Source: a virus | Direction: 5' to 3' (one strand) | Length of the DNA: 64,000 nt | IMG/VR virus record: IMGVR_UViG_3300027741_000025 | Location: 1 to 64,000 of that record | Shown: positions 1 to 6,980 of the stretch, piece by piece | Numbering within the stretch: position 1 is the first letter of the stretch | How the letters are laid out: every line of letters starts with the position of its first letter | Translations under genes and position numbers: made by a program | The notes under the pieces: model-generated | Seen by the model: the letters and a program-made list of their open reading frames with translations, nothing else | Told to the model about the DNA's origin: nothing | Databases searched by the model: none

Positions 1-246
1 ACACCTACCAAGACACCAGTACCTACACCTACCAAGACACCAGTACCTACACCTACCAAGACACCAGTACCTACACCTACCAAGACACCAGTACCTACAC
101 CTACCAAGACACCAGTACCAACCAAGACACCAACTCGAACTCCAACAAAGACACCAACTCCAACAAAGACACCAACTCCAACAAAGACACCAACTCCAAC
201 CAAGACACCAACTCCAACAAAGACTCCAACTCCAACAAAGACACCA
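1..246 (+). repeat. In-frame tandem repeats, 24-bp then 18-bp units
   Basis: Five near-perfect 24-bp units occupy 1-120 (8 codons each), followed by about seven 18-bp units (6 codons each) to about 246. Unit lengths are multiples of three, so copy-number change keeps the frame and only alters linker length. Confidence 0.85.
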
Positions 247-288
247 GCCGCCACACCTCTTAGAACTCTACCTCCCATAGTGTATTAA
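1..288 (+). CDS. C-terminal part of a Pro/Thr-repeat virion protein (5' cut by window edge)
   Basis: Open from base 1 in frame 1 to a TAA at 286-288. It encodes T-P-T-K-T-P-V-P repeats, then T-K-T-P-T-P repeats, ending in a short tail (L-R-T-L-P-P-I-V-Y). The composition matches the Pro/Thr linkers of the putative adhesins at 13942-19158, 22729-23649 and 47114-51516, so this is probably the end of another modular tail or fibre protein. Here the repeat lies almost at the C-terminus, as in the protein at 13942. The N-terminal domains are outside the window, so a specific function cannot be given. Confidence 0.7.
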   Translation, partial: TPTKTPVPTPTKTPVPTPTKTPVPTPTKTPVPTPTKTPVPTKTPTRTPTKTPTPTKTPTPTKTPTPTKTPTPTKTPTPTKTPAATPLRTLPPIVY

Positions 289-291
289 CTT

Positions 292-702
292 ATGAAACTA
301 TATTTCAAACAATACATTAATGAAGGTATCGAAATAGACACGCCAGAAGCCAAAGAATTAAGAAAACTTGTAGATAGTGGTGAATACCGATCTGGTGATT
401 GTTATGTTTGCTCAAGACGCTTTGCAATGAAGATAAATGGAGATTATGTAGAAGGTGTTTTAATGGGAGGATATCCCAAAAGACCGATTCTTCATGCGTG
501 GGTGGAAAAAGATGGTTTTGTTTATGATCCTACAACACCAGAAGCACTATCCAAAGAAGAATATTACAAAATATATAATGCCAAATCCCATTATAAATCA
601 GATGGAGTTAAAGCAACTTTAAAATCATCACGGGAAAATAAACCAGGACCAGTGGGAGAAGTTCCAGAGCGATTTGAGTTTAAAGATGGTGTGTGGAAGT
701 AA
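292..702 (+). CDS. Capsid-targeted protein with Cys-His-Asp (transglutaminase/papain-like) signature
   Basis: 136 aa. The first residues (MKLYFKQYINEG) look like a T4-type capsid-targeting leader ending in I-N-E|G, which fits the gp21 cleavage rule (I/L-x-E before a small residue). The mature part has G-D-C-Y-V-C near residue 37, then L-H-A-W-V-E near 67 and V-Y-D-P-T-T-P near 77. A Cys, a His before a strand and an Asp before a Pro, in that order, is the pattern of transglutaminase-like and papain-like cysteine enzymes. It is short for those families, so the enzymatic assignment is inference. It starts 4 bases after the previous stop. Confidence 0.55.
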   Translation: MKLYFKQYINEGIEIDTPEAKELRKLVDSGEYRSGDCYVCSRRFAMKINGDYVEGVLMGGYPKRPILHAWVEKDGFVYDPTTPEALSKEEYYKIYNAKSHYKSDGVKATLKSSRENKPGPVGEVPERFEFKDGVWK

Positions 703-704
703 AC

Positions 705-1004
705 TTACATTGAAAATTTATCTTCAAAAGAATCTAAAATCTTAGGCTTAACTTTATTTTTATTTTCAGGTTTATTTGTAATTTTTGCGGCAGCTGACGC
801 AGGCTGATTAACCGGATTATTGTTGTTTTTTGTAATCAATTTGTCTGAGCACTTGCACCCTCTGCACTTGCAATTTTTGCAACTACATTTCGAACAGTCT
901 TTCAGCTTAGAACAAGGAAAGCAACGACATTCACAAGGAATTTCATTGATTATATCTTTGTTTTTTGTGTACTTATTTTCCATCCAATTTTTGAAACTTT
1001 TCAT
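705..1004 (-). CDS. Cys-rich, metallothionein-like capsid-targeted protein
   Basis: 99 aa when started at MKSFKNW (1004), the start shared by its relatives; an in-frame ATG five codons upstream is less likely. The leader is followed by I-I-N-E, a plausible prohead-protease site. Next comes a segment of about 30 residues with 11 cysteines in C-x-C and C-x2-C spacing interleaved with Lys, then a Lys/Asn/Pro-rich tail. Dense C-x-C is typical of metallothioneins and other metal-binding peptides; no named family is claimed. Convergent with the gene at 292-702. Confidence 0.6.
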   Translation of the reverse strand: MKSFKNWMENKYTKNKDIINEIPCECRCFPCSKLKDCSKCSCKNCKCRGCKCSDKLITKNNNNPVNQPASAAAKITNKPENKNKVKPKILDSFEDKFSM

Positions 1005-1018
1005 AATTTTAATCCTCA

Positions 1019-1030
1019 ACTAATAAATAC
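1019..1030 (+). promoter_or_regulatory. Candidate late-promoter-like motif ACTAATAAATAC
   Basis: The 12-mer ACTAATAAATAC ends 14 bases before the ATG at 1045. The same 12-mer occurs at 30230-30241 before the protease gene, and a one-mismatch form at 12762-12773 before another gene. It resembles the T4 late-promoter core TATAAATA. Function is inferred from recurrence and position only. Confidence 0.35.
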
Positions 1031-1044
1031 CTGATAAGGTATAT

Positions 1045-1275
1045 ATGAAAAAATTTAAAAAATGGCTGGCAGAAAATAAAGAAAATAAACCAACTATAGC
1101 TTATGGTGGATTCTTCAAAGACGGCAGAGTAATTGTTTATGTAGACGGAAAAAGATACGAATACGTAACAGATGCTGTTTACCATGAAAGATGGAAACGA
1201 AGAATACTCAGAGAACCATTTAAAGTATTAAACGAAATTAAAAAGGTAGCTATTAAGCAACCGGGAGAAGAATAA
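1045..1275 (+). CDS. Small capsid-targeted protein (MKKFKKWLAE leader)
   Basis: 76 aa, basic. It begins MKKFKKWLAE-N, a variant of the leader shared across this region, with L-A-E as a possible prohead-protease site. The remainder (G-G-F-F-K-D-G-R-V-I-V-Y-V-D-G-K-R-Y-E) looks like a short beta-hairpin followed by a basic helix. No family recognised. It lies between two minus-strand leader-bearing genes. Confidence 0.6.
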   Translation: MKKFKKWLAENKENKPTIAYGGFFKDGRVIVYVDGKRYEYVTDAVYHERWKRRILREPFKVLNEIKKVAIKQPGEE

Positions 1276-1277
1276 AC

Positions 1278-1610
1278 TTATTTTTTCCATGTTTTTTCTG
1301 CTCTAAGCAGACTATCTACATCTTTGTCAAATTGTTCCATTCCTTTGAAAACATATTTTTTCACCTGAGCTAATGTTTTGAAGGTTTTTATAATTTCGGA
1401 TGGTTTCATCTCATATACAGCAGTTGCAGGTTCTGCTCCATATTGAGACATCATCTTCTTATCATCCAAAACTTTTCTACAGATTTCATATGACGAATCT
1501 GCTAAAGCTATTTCTTTTGGAGTCGCCTTTGAAGCCCATCCTGGGTAATACTTTTTTGTATGGCTTTGTATGTTTTCTTTATTTTCACGCCACTCATGGA
1601 AACTCTTCAT
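1278..1610 (-). CDS. Small capsid-targeted protein (MKSFHEW leader)
   Basis: 110 aa, starting MKSFHEWRENKEN. After the leader: a Tyr/Pro/Gly/Trp stretch (Y-Y-P-G-W-A-S-K-A-T-P-K-E), then two predicted helices rich in Lys and Glu. It converges on the gene at 1045-1275 with 2 bases between. Unknown function; the leader suggests packaging in the head. Confidence 0.6.
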   Translation of the reverse strand: MKSFHEWRENKENIQSHTKKYYPGWASKATPKEIALADSSYEICRKVLDDKKMMSQYGAEPATAVYEMKPSEIIKTFKTLAQVKKYVFKGMEQFDKDVDSLLRAEKTWKK

Positions 1611-1646
1611 AATAATTTTCTCCCTGTAAGATAACTTATCTATACT

Positions 1647-2060
1647 TCAAAAGCCTATTTTCTCTACCTTATTAACATCTTTGTTTTTGCGTAAACTCTC
1701 AATAAAAGACTTAACATTCCATAGTTTATCTATTTTAACTTCATAAGAGCTATCACCATTTTGTTTAACGCTAACTACATTTCCGCCATTGGCTGAAACT
1801 ATATCTGAAATGGCTTCTATGTTGTTGGTATCCAAAACAATTATAATATTTTTATCAGAAAAAGCATTATATGAAACACCAACAATTAAAAATAAACAGA
1901 AGGCTAGTGCAAAAGCAGCAGGTCTAAACCAATTAATAGAAGGAGCCACAGGCTCAACTATTCGTCCCATATCAACAACAAGACCGTCATCTGTGGAACC
2001 ACTCTTTCGTAGAGAATCCATGTATCCAGGCAGGTTTTCAAGGCTCATTGGAGGTTTCAT
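1647..2060 (-). CDS. Single-pass membrane protein of unknown function
   Basis: About 137 aa from the ATG at 2060 (M-K-P-P-M-S-L-E-N-L-P-G-Y-M-D). I chose this start because it overlaps the upstream stop as ATGA and because the same N-terminus survives as a decayed copy at 2556-2603. An ATG at 2093 with an upstream AAAAAGG is an alternative. It has about 40 cytoplasmic-type residues, one hydrophobic segment (F-R-P-A-A-F-A-L-A-F-C-L-F-L-I-V-G-V), then a 70-residue C-terminal domain. The topology recalls anti-sigma factors but no homology is claimed. It lacks the capsid-targeting leader of its neighbours. Confidence 0.6.
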   Translation of the reverse strand: MKPPMSLENLPGYMDSLRKSGSTDDGLVVDMGRIVEPVAPSINWFRPAAFALAFCLFLIVGVSYNAFSDKNIIIVLDTNNIEAISDIVSANGGNVVSVKQNGDSSYEVKIDKLWNVKSFIESLRKNKDVNKVEKIGF

Positions 2061-2545
2061 AGCATTTTGGCGTCTGGAGGATTTTGCTTCCATCCAAATC
2101 CTTTTTCACCTTCGGAGGGTTTACTAACAGCCCATTTATTTTTGGGAACATCATGCTTCTTTATTAAAGAATCTAACATATCCTTAACTTCAGACGATAC
2201 TCTGTTGTCTTTTTTATCAACAGCAGTATCGGTTACTGGTTGATAGAAATAAATATCTTTTCTTATTTTTATGAAATAAATATCACCTAATTTTAAATAC
2301 ATAGAACCCATTTGAGGATCAATTAAACCAACGCCAGTAGAGCGAGCATAATTTCTTAAAACATCTACCATTGCAGGATTGTTTGTCTTTGGAAATTTTC
2401 TTATTGTTAAGTCTGGTGAACTTACTAACTTTATAACTTCTGATTCACCACTGTTGGCTGAGGACAAATTTTGATTATCATCCGGATTATCGAAATGAAA
2501 AAAAAATTCATTTTTACTGGTTAGCCATTCATTAAAACTTTTCAT
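2057..2545 (-). CDS. Capsid-targeted protein, paralogue of 2931-3332
   Basis: 162 aa from MKSFNEWLTSKNE (ATG at 2545), preceded by a GAAAGGAAG ribosome site. It shares most of its first 130 residues with the protein at 2931-3332: F-H-F-D-N-P, then E-V-I-K-L-V-S-S-P-D-L-T-I-R-K-F-P-K-T-N, then D-I-Y-F-x-K and Y-F-Y-x-P-x-T-D-T. This copy carries an extra C-terminal tail of about 30 residues. The two are products of a local duplication. Function unknown. Confidence 0.65.
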   Translation of the reverse strand: MKSFNEWLTSKNEFFFHFDNPDDNQNLSSANSGESEVIKLVSSPDLTIRKFPKTNNPAMVDVLRNYARSTGVGLIDPQMGSMYLKLGDIYFIKIRKDIYFYQPVTDTAVDKKDNRVSSEVKDMLDSLIKKHDVPKNKWAVSKPSEGEKGFGWKQNPPDAKML

Positions 2546-2555
2546 AATCTTCCTT

Positions 2556-2603
2556 TCAATCATAGTATACAGGCAGAATTTCAAGGCTCATTGGGGGTTT
2601 CAT
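2556..2603 (-). pseudogene. Decayed N-terminal copy of the membrane-protein gene at 1647-2060
   Basis: Starts ATGA-overlapped with the stop of 2600-2920 and reads M-K-P-P-M-S-L-E-I-L-P-V-Y-Y-D, then stop. It matches the first 15 residues of the gene at 1647-2060 at 11 or 12 positions. About 22 bases around the start are almost identical at both loci (2036-2060 and 2579-2603). It marks the edge of a duplicated and partly deleted gene unit. Confidence 0.65.
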
Positions 2604-2920
2604 TTTATATTTATATCCCCATGGTAGTTAAGATTTTCAATAGCTTTTTGTAGTGCTTCCCATCGAGCTTTACTAGGGCTGTTTCCCATTCCCCGTAACT
2701 TCTGATTAGTCCATTTCCATAAGTTGTTAGAAAGATCTTCGCCACGTTTTTCAAACTCCCATTCTTCTCTGGCTTTTTTTCTGCGAGCCTCCCAGTCGTC
2801 TTCGGTTGGATTCTGGGCAGTCATCCGAGAAGTGTTTTGTGGTATCGCCCAATCACCGCTGTATGGCACTTCGCTATCTTGCTCGCGCAGTCTCTGAATC
2901 CAATTATTAAAACTTTTCAT
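2600..2920 (-). CDS. Capsid-targeted protein (MKSFNNWIQ leader)
   Basis: 106 aa from the ATG at 2920, which has GAAAGAAAG upstream. The leader runs into L-R-E-Q, a possible cleavage site. The rest is charged and helical with several Trp (D-D-W-E-A-R-R-K-K-A-R-E-E-W-E-F). No family recognised. It sits between the two duplicated genes and its 5' end abuts the stop of 2931-3332. Confidence 0.6.
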   Translation of the reverse strand: MKSFNNWIQRLREQDSEVPYSGDWAIPQNTSRMTAQNPTEDDWEARRKKAREEWEFEKRGEDLSNNLWKWTNQKLRGMGNSPSKARWEALQKAIENLNYHGDINIK

Positions 2921-2930
2921 AATCTTTCTT

Positions 2931-3332
2931 TCAGTCATGATGCTTTATTAAAGAAACCACCATATCTTTGATTTCGGGCGATACAAATCGATCTTCTTTG
3001 TCAACCAGAGTATCAGTTTCTGGGTGATAAAAATAAATATTATCTCTTGTTTTTACAAAATAAATATCGCCTCTCTTAAGATACCCAGAACCCATTTTGG
3101 GATCAATTAAACTAACTTTTGTCTGGCGAGCATAATTTCTCAAAACATCTGCCATTGCAGGATTGTTTGTCTTTGGAAATTTTCTTATTGTTAAGTCTGG
3201 GGAACTTACCAGTTTTATAACTTCTGATTCATTGCCGTTAGTTGAGGACAAATTTTTATTATCAGTATAACTCGGATTATCAAAATGAAAAAATTCATTT
3301 TTAATACTTAGCCATTCATTAAAACTTTTCAT
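2931..3332 (-). CDS. Capsid-targeted protein, paralogue of 2057-2545
   Basis: 133 aa beginning MKSFNEWLSIKNEF. Closely similar to the protein at 2057-2545 over its whole length but ends after L-I-K-H-H-D, where the paralogue has a further tail. The near-identity of the central segment (V-S-S-P-D-L-T-I-R-K-F-P-K-T-N-N-P-A-M) suggests a recent duplication. Confidence 0.65.
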   Translation of the reverse strand: MKSFNEWLSIKNEFFHFDNPSYTDNKNLSSTNGNESEVIKLVSSPDLTIRKFPKTNNPAMADVLRNYARQTKVSLIDPKMGSGYLKRGDIYFVKTRDNIYFYHPETDTLVDKEDRFVSPEIKDMVVSLIKHHD

Positions 3333-3394
3333 GTCATTCCTTTCAAGATAAACTATATATGCTCAAAAATAACATTTTTTTCCCTATATATTAT

Positions 3395-4339
3395 ATGAAA
3401 TTTTATCAATTAGACCAAAAAATACAAGAAAATAATAACTTTAAATTAGCAGCAAAGTATATTATTGAAAACAATATAAATCTTAATGAATTCCTAGACA
3501 ACATATTGATTGTATTAAGTGAAAGTGAAGAGAATCCAGGATTCTTTCAAAGAATAGGGCGAAACATTTCAAACATGTGGAATAACTTCAGGGGAAATCC
3601 ATATGATGTTGAAAGTGTAACAAAAGCTTTACAAAAAGTAACTCAGTTTTTAAGTGGAAACGAACAATTAAAAAAAACTTATATCGATGAAATAAACTCT
3701 TTGGCAAATGTTGTCAAAAACATACAAGCAAAAAGTAAACCAGTAACACAAGGATCATCAGAAAAGTCAGAACCAAGCTCAGAAGCTCCAAAAAACGAAG
3801 AAGAATTGATACAAGGTTATATGAAAAGGCTCACTTATGGAAAGCCAATCGAGTCAATACAGGGCGGTCCTCACGAAAAATCAACTCGTCTTTATGCCGA
3901 AGTTTTGGCAAAACAAGATCCTCAGGAAGTTGAAAATACAAAAAACAAGTTAATTCAGGATTTGAAAGATAAAGTTGCTATGGTTGAGAAACTTGATCCA
4001 AGATCGAAACAAATTTTCGGACATGCTGAAATAAAAAAAGTTCTTGATCATGAAACCTGGGCTGTTTGGGATATTGGCAAACAATTGTATATGATGCAAA
4101 ATCCTTCAAAAAGTGGAGAAGGATATACTGTGGGAAATCCATTAAAAGATAAAAATATACAAGAAGATATAACAGACAGAATGGTAGGATGGGCAATAAC
4201 ACTAGGGGGGAGGATGGATCAAAACAATCCGTCAGTAATATCACCCAAACCTATTTATAGTAGCTTAAGATTAACAGAAATTGGTAGACAAGTTGTTCGC
4301 TCTGCAAAAAGCGGAGGCATTGATTTTCAAGATGAATAG
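3395..4339 (+). CDS. Putative internal head protein
   Basis: 314 aa from the ATG at 3395 (MKFYQLDQKIQE); an ATG at 3359 would add 12 hydrophobic residues and is less likely. Helix-rich N-terminus, then F-F-Q-R-I-G-R-N-I-S-N-M-W-N-N-F-R-G near residue 55, a Ser/Pro/Glu-rich linker near 125-145, and a C-terminal domain with W-A-V-W-D-I-G-K. The amphipathic start and the F-x3-I-G-x-N-I segment resemble the protein at 20547-21131, so both may be internal head proteins. Function unknown. Confidence 0.55.
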   Translation: MKFYQLDQKIQENNNFKLAAKYIIENNINLNEFLDNILIVLSESEENPGFFQRIGRNISNMWNNFRGNPYDVESVTKALQKVTQFLSGNEQLKKTYIDEINSLANVVKNIQAKSKPVTQGSSEKSEPSSEAPKNEEELIQGYMKRLTYGKPIESIQGGPHEKSTRLYAEVLAKQDPQEVENTKNKLIQDLKDKVAMVEKLDPRSKQIFGHAEIKKVLDHETWAVWDIGKQLYMMQNPSKSGEGYTVGNPLKDKNIQEDITDRMVGWAITLGGRMDQNNPSVISPKPIYSSLRLTEIGRQVVRSAKSGGIDFQDE

Positions 4340-4351
4340 TACATCTATACC

Positions 4352-4449
4352 AACCCCTTCTTAATTTTTTCTATAAATATATTCATGTTTTTCTTGTTGT
4401 AAACGTGACCAAAAAGATTCATCTCGGTCCAGACTTCAAAGGGGATGTT
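4352..4449 (-). pseudogene. Out-of-frame C-terminal tail of the kinase-like gene (copy 1 of a 98-bp repeat)
   Basis: On the minus strand this reads N-I-P-F-E-V-W-T-E-M-N-L-F-G-H-V and so on, to a stop after K-K-G-L-V. It starts 5 bases after the stop of the gene at 4455-5141. Adding one A to the A4 run just before that stop would join the two frames, giving S-P-K-M-V-S-C-N-I-P-F. So it looks like the lost C-terminus of that gene. It matches 5156-5253 at 95 of 98 bases. Confidence 0.65.
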
Positions 4450-4454
4450 ACAAC

Positions 4455-5141
4455 TTACCATTTTGGAGATCTTACTTTTGAGTTAGGTCCACCTAAATCA
4501 AAAATCACATAGGTGCCGTTTTCCCTTTTTCCTATATTTCCTGGATGGAAATCATCAATTGCTACTCCTGATTTTTTTACATCTTTTATTATTTTATCAA
4601 AATTGAATTTATTTTTAAGAATTGAAACAGCGTTTTGATAAATTTTATTTTCTGGATTTGATTCTTCAATTTGATCCCAAGACATTGTCATAAATGGATA
4701 AGTATAATTCATACTTTCGGGCAGGTCTTCCGAAACAGTATCGATTGCTTCATAATAAGTTTTAGATTCTAGTGCATCTATTGGATATATTCTTTCTTGA
4801 ACAATTATTCCAAAATTTCCATTATTCCATCTATCCCATTTTGGAACTTCGTATGTAAAATTTATTACTTTATATATTCTACACATGTAATTGTATTGTT
4901 TATTTTCTAAGTGTTTGGATATCCATAATTCATTTGCATCATATGTTGCTTTTAAAACTTCTCCATTTTGTAATAAATATGCTTCTCCGTTATCCCCTCT
5001 TCCTAATAATTTTATATTTTCTATATTTATTCCTTTTTCATTGAGAAGATTTTTATACTCATTTAATAGAATTTTGATTCTGAGGTGGTAGTTTGCCCTT
5101 GGATCATCCTCGTTTAATAACCAATTTTTAAAACTTTTCAT
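4455..5141 (-). CDS. Protein-kinase-like capsid-targeted protein, probably 3'-frameshifted
   Basis: 228 aa from MKSFKNWLLNE-D (ATG at 5141); L-N-E is a plausible prohead-protease site. The mature part has kinase-fold landmarks in order: Gly-rich loop L-G-R-G-D-N-G-E-A-Y-L-L near residue 46, a Lys in V-L-K-A-T near 63, a catalytic-loop-like I-D-D-F-H-P-G-N-I-G near 197, and F-D-L-G-G near 214 in the DFG position. D-x-H-P-x-N is the form used by aminoglycoside-phosphotransferase and RIO/ABC1-type kinases. The reading frame ends soon after the DFG-like motif, and a conserved tail lies out of frame at 4352-4449. If packaged and injected it could phosphorylate a host target, as T4 injects Alt; substrate unknown. 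Confidence 0.6.
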   Translation of the reverse strand: MKSFKNWLLNEDDPRANYHLRIKILLNEYKNLLNEKGINIENIKLLGRGDNGEAYLLQNGEVLKATYDANELWISKHLENKQYNYMCRIYKVINFTYEVPKWDRWNNGNFGIIVQERIYPIDALESKTYYEAIDTVSEDLPESMNYTYPFMTMSWDQIEESNPENKIYQNAVSILKNKFNFDKIIKDVKKSGVAIDDFHPGNIGKRENGTYVIFDLGGPNSKVRSPKW

Positions 5142-5155
5142 AACATATTTACACA

Positions 5156-5253
5156 AACCCCTTCTTAATTTTTTCTATAAATCTGTTCATGTTTTTCTTG
5201 TTGTAAACATGACCAAAAAGATTCATCTCGGTCCAGACTTCAAAGGGGATGTT
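5156..5253 (-). pseudogene. Orphan C-terminal tail, copy 2 of a 98-bp repeat
   Basis: Nearly identical to 4352-4449 and in the same orientation, encoding the same tail (F-E-V-W-T-E-M-N-L-F-G-H-V). The upstream sequence (5254 onward) is unrelated, so this is the end of a second kinase-like gene whose body is gone, next to the endonuclease insertion. The rest of 5254-5353 shows no gene. Confidence 0.6.
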
Positions 5254-5353
5254 TAATTTGACTCAGATGGAGCTGGTGCGAAAAGACAAATAAAATTATT
5301 GTTTAAATATTAAGAAATAATTTTAAAGTTATCCTTCGAGAAGGAGCGAAATT

Positions 5354-6484
5354 TTATGTGGATTTTAATTCGGATTGTTTGATTTTATATCTTTCTTTGT
5401 GCCTCAAAGATTCACAGTTTTTGCACTTATCTCTATAGCCATCGCGCCTAGATTTGTCTTTACTAAAAAGATCAAGAAGTTTTATTTCGTTACACTTTTT
5501 ACATTGCTTTTTGCCTTCCTTTTCGTAAGGATTTTCTTTAATCAAATGCGGCTTAGGTTTACTTCCTGATATGTGTCCACCTTCTTTTTCGCAGATGTAT
5601 CTTCCATTTCTTTTGATGTTTTTATCGTAGCTTTTCCTTAAAACAGAGTGATTTTCTTTACAATATTCACAATAAACATTAACTTTATCTAAAGCTATTT
5701 TTTCATGGTAGTGTTTTTTGGCTTTTTTTCTATTATTTTCTCTCCTATATTCATGATAATCAATTCCTGTGTTTTTTGTTCTGTAATCATCTGCCCATAT
5801 TCGAATCTGATTATAGTTCATTCCTAAATCATCTTCTGTCATTAATTTAAAGAGCCAATTATTCTTGAGAGCATATTCTTTGCTGTCTTCTATTTGATTT
5901 TTAAACTCATCCACTCTCTGCTTAGGTTTCATTTCAATTGCTTTTTTCTCGCCACTTTTATAAGTCACAAGACAGTCCAGACACCTACCTCTTCCGTTTA
6001 TTTGAAATCCTAATTGAGTTTCGAAATCCAATACTGTTTCATCTGAATCCAATATCCAGCAAAGTCTAAGTTCATAAGAAGAATCATACGAAAGCTTTCT
6101 GCCCGTTTTTTTAGATTCAAATACTCCTCTTCTTTTAGACTTATCATATTTATGTACAGAATGGTTTTCCGCTGTCATCACAGAGAGTTTATTCTTAAGT
6201 TTCTTTCCTTCCTCAGTAAGGTAAAAAGCTATTTTTGCTTCTGCCATTTTTCTGCATGTTTCTGGCGAACGTTTATAAGATGTGGATTCTGATATTCTTT
6301 TTTTTCCCTCCTTGGTGTAACAACAAGTTCTGCATTTGAATGTTCCATGATTTTTTATATTTCTGGCGGCTGAGTCTTTGTTTGTTGACATTTGATTTTT
6401 GCAGCCTTCAACACCGCAAAACATAGAGATTTTGTCTCTAAAACCATATTTTTTGTATTTAATTTCAAATTCTTCGATATTCAT
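5354..6484 (-). CDS. PD-(D/E)XK-type homing endonuclease candidate
   Basis: 376 aa. N-terminal Cys motifs (C-G-V-E-G-C and C-R-T-C-C) suggest a zinc ribbon. The middle has S-Y-D-S-S-Y-E-L-R near residue 132, then R-C-L-D-C-L-V-T-Y near 166 and A-I-E-M-K-P near 181. This is the E...D...E-x-K order of the PD-(D/E)XK fold seen in TnsA/Vsr-like and EDxHD-type phage homing enzymes. A C-terminal zinc-finger pair (C-K-K-C ... C-K-N-C) follows. Its ATG overlaps the stop of the upstream gene as ATGA, so the two are co-translated. Position beside the capsid gene fits a homing element. Confidence 0.6.
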   Translation of the reverse strand: MNIEEFEIKYKKYGFRDKISMFCGVEGCKNQMSTNKDSAARNIKNHGTFKCRTCCYTKEGKKRISESTSYKRSPETCRKMAEAKIAFYLTEEGKKLKNKLSVMTAENHSVHKYDKSKRRGVFESKKTGRKLSYDSSYELRLCWILDSDETVLDFETQLGFQINGRGRCLDCLVTYKSGEKKAIEMKPKQRVDEFKNQIEDSKEYALKNNWLFKLMTEDDLGMNYNQIRIWADDYRTKNTGIDYHEYRRENNRKKAKKHYHEKIALDKVNVYCEYCKENHSVLRKSYDKNIKRNGRYICEKEGGHISGSKPKPHLIKENPYEKEGKKQCKKCNEIKLLDLFSKDKSRRDGYRDKCKNCESLRHKERYKIKQSELKST

Positions 6485-6846
6485 TTGTTTTGCTTTTTCT
6501 CTTCGAATGTGTTCTTCATCGACTCTGATATTTTTTGTTTTTTCTCCTCTGACGATTTCGGCATCTTCAAGCCCTTATTCCATCCTGCCGAGTATCCAAA
6601 AATGAGATTATTCTCCCAGATTTCAGGATGATCTTTCATAAATTGACTCTTTTTATTAATAACATCTTCGGTTTGAATGGCTTTTATAGCCTTGGAAAGT
6701 TTCGCGCGACACTCTAAAGTTTTTTCTTTACCTATCTGACAACAACTTTTACATATCTTTAAAAATGGAGGCTCATTCTTCATCCATTTCTTTTTAGCCT
6801 TAACAGTTCTTTCCTCACCACATTCAGGACATTTAATTTGATACAT
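6481..6846 (-). CDS. Small zinc-ribbon/NUMOD3-like protein of the homing unit
   Basis: 121 aa from the ATG at 6846, which has AAGGAG seven bases upstream. N-terminal C-P-E-C-G-E-E and C-K-S-C-C form a zinc-ribbon-like pair. The C-terminus (G-W-N-K-G-L-K-M-P-K-S-S-E-E, then K-I-S-E-S-M-K) matches the NUMOD3 DNA-binding motif found next to GIY-YIG and HNH homing domains. There is no nuclease domain of its own. It probably supplies DNA binding for the nuclease at 5354-6484, or the two are halves of a split endonuclease. Confidence 0.55.
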   Translation of the reverse strand: MYQIKCPECGEERTVKAKKKWMKNEPPFLKICKSCCQIGKEKTLECRAKLSKAIKAIQTEDVINKKSQFMKDHPEIWENNLIFGYSAGWNKGLKMPKSSEEKKQKISESMKNTFEEKKQNK

Positions 6847-6921
6847 ATTTTTCTCCTTCACTAATATATTACCATTAAGTCAAATTCCACGCAATAGAAT
6901 TTTGATCTGAGGTTATACAAT

Positions 6922-6957
6922 AAAAAAACCCCGTGGTCTTTCGACCACAGGGTTTTT
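6922..6957 (-). terminator. Rho-independent terminator after the major capsid gene
   Basis: Ten-base stem at 6929-6938 and 6943-6952 (one mismatch) with a TTTC loop. A runs lie at 6922-6928 and T runs after 6952, so it can act in both directions. It sits 24 bases past the capsid stop and separates head-gene transcription from the endonuclease genes. Confidence 0.9.
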
Positions 6958-6980
6958 GTTTTGCAAATTATAGTGTAAAA

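Noticed and set aside
5254-5353. Short minus-strand segment encoding F-A-P-A-P-S-E, similar to capsid residues
   Set aside because: Only seven residues match, and a stop lies a few codons upstream; too short to call a capsid-gene remnant.
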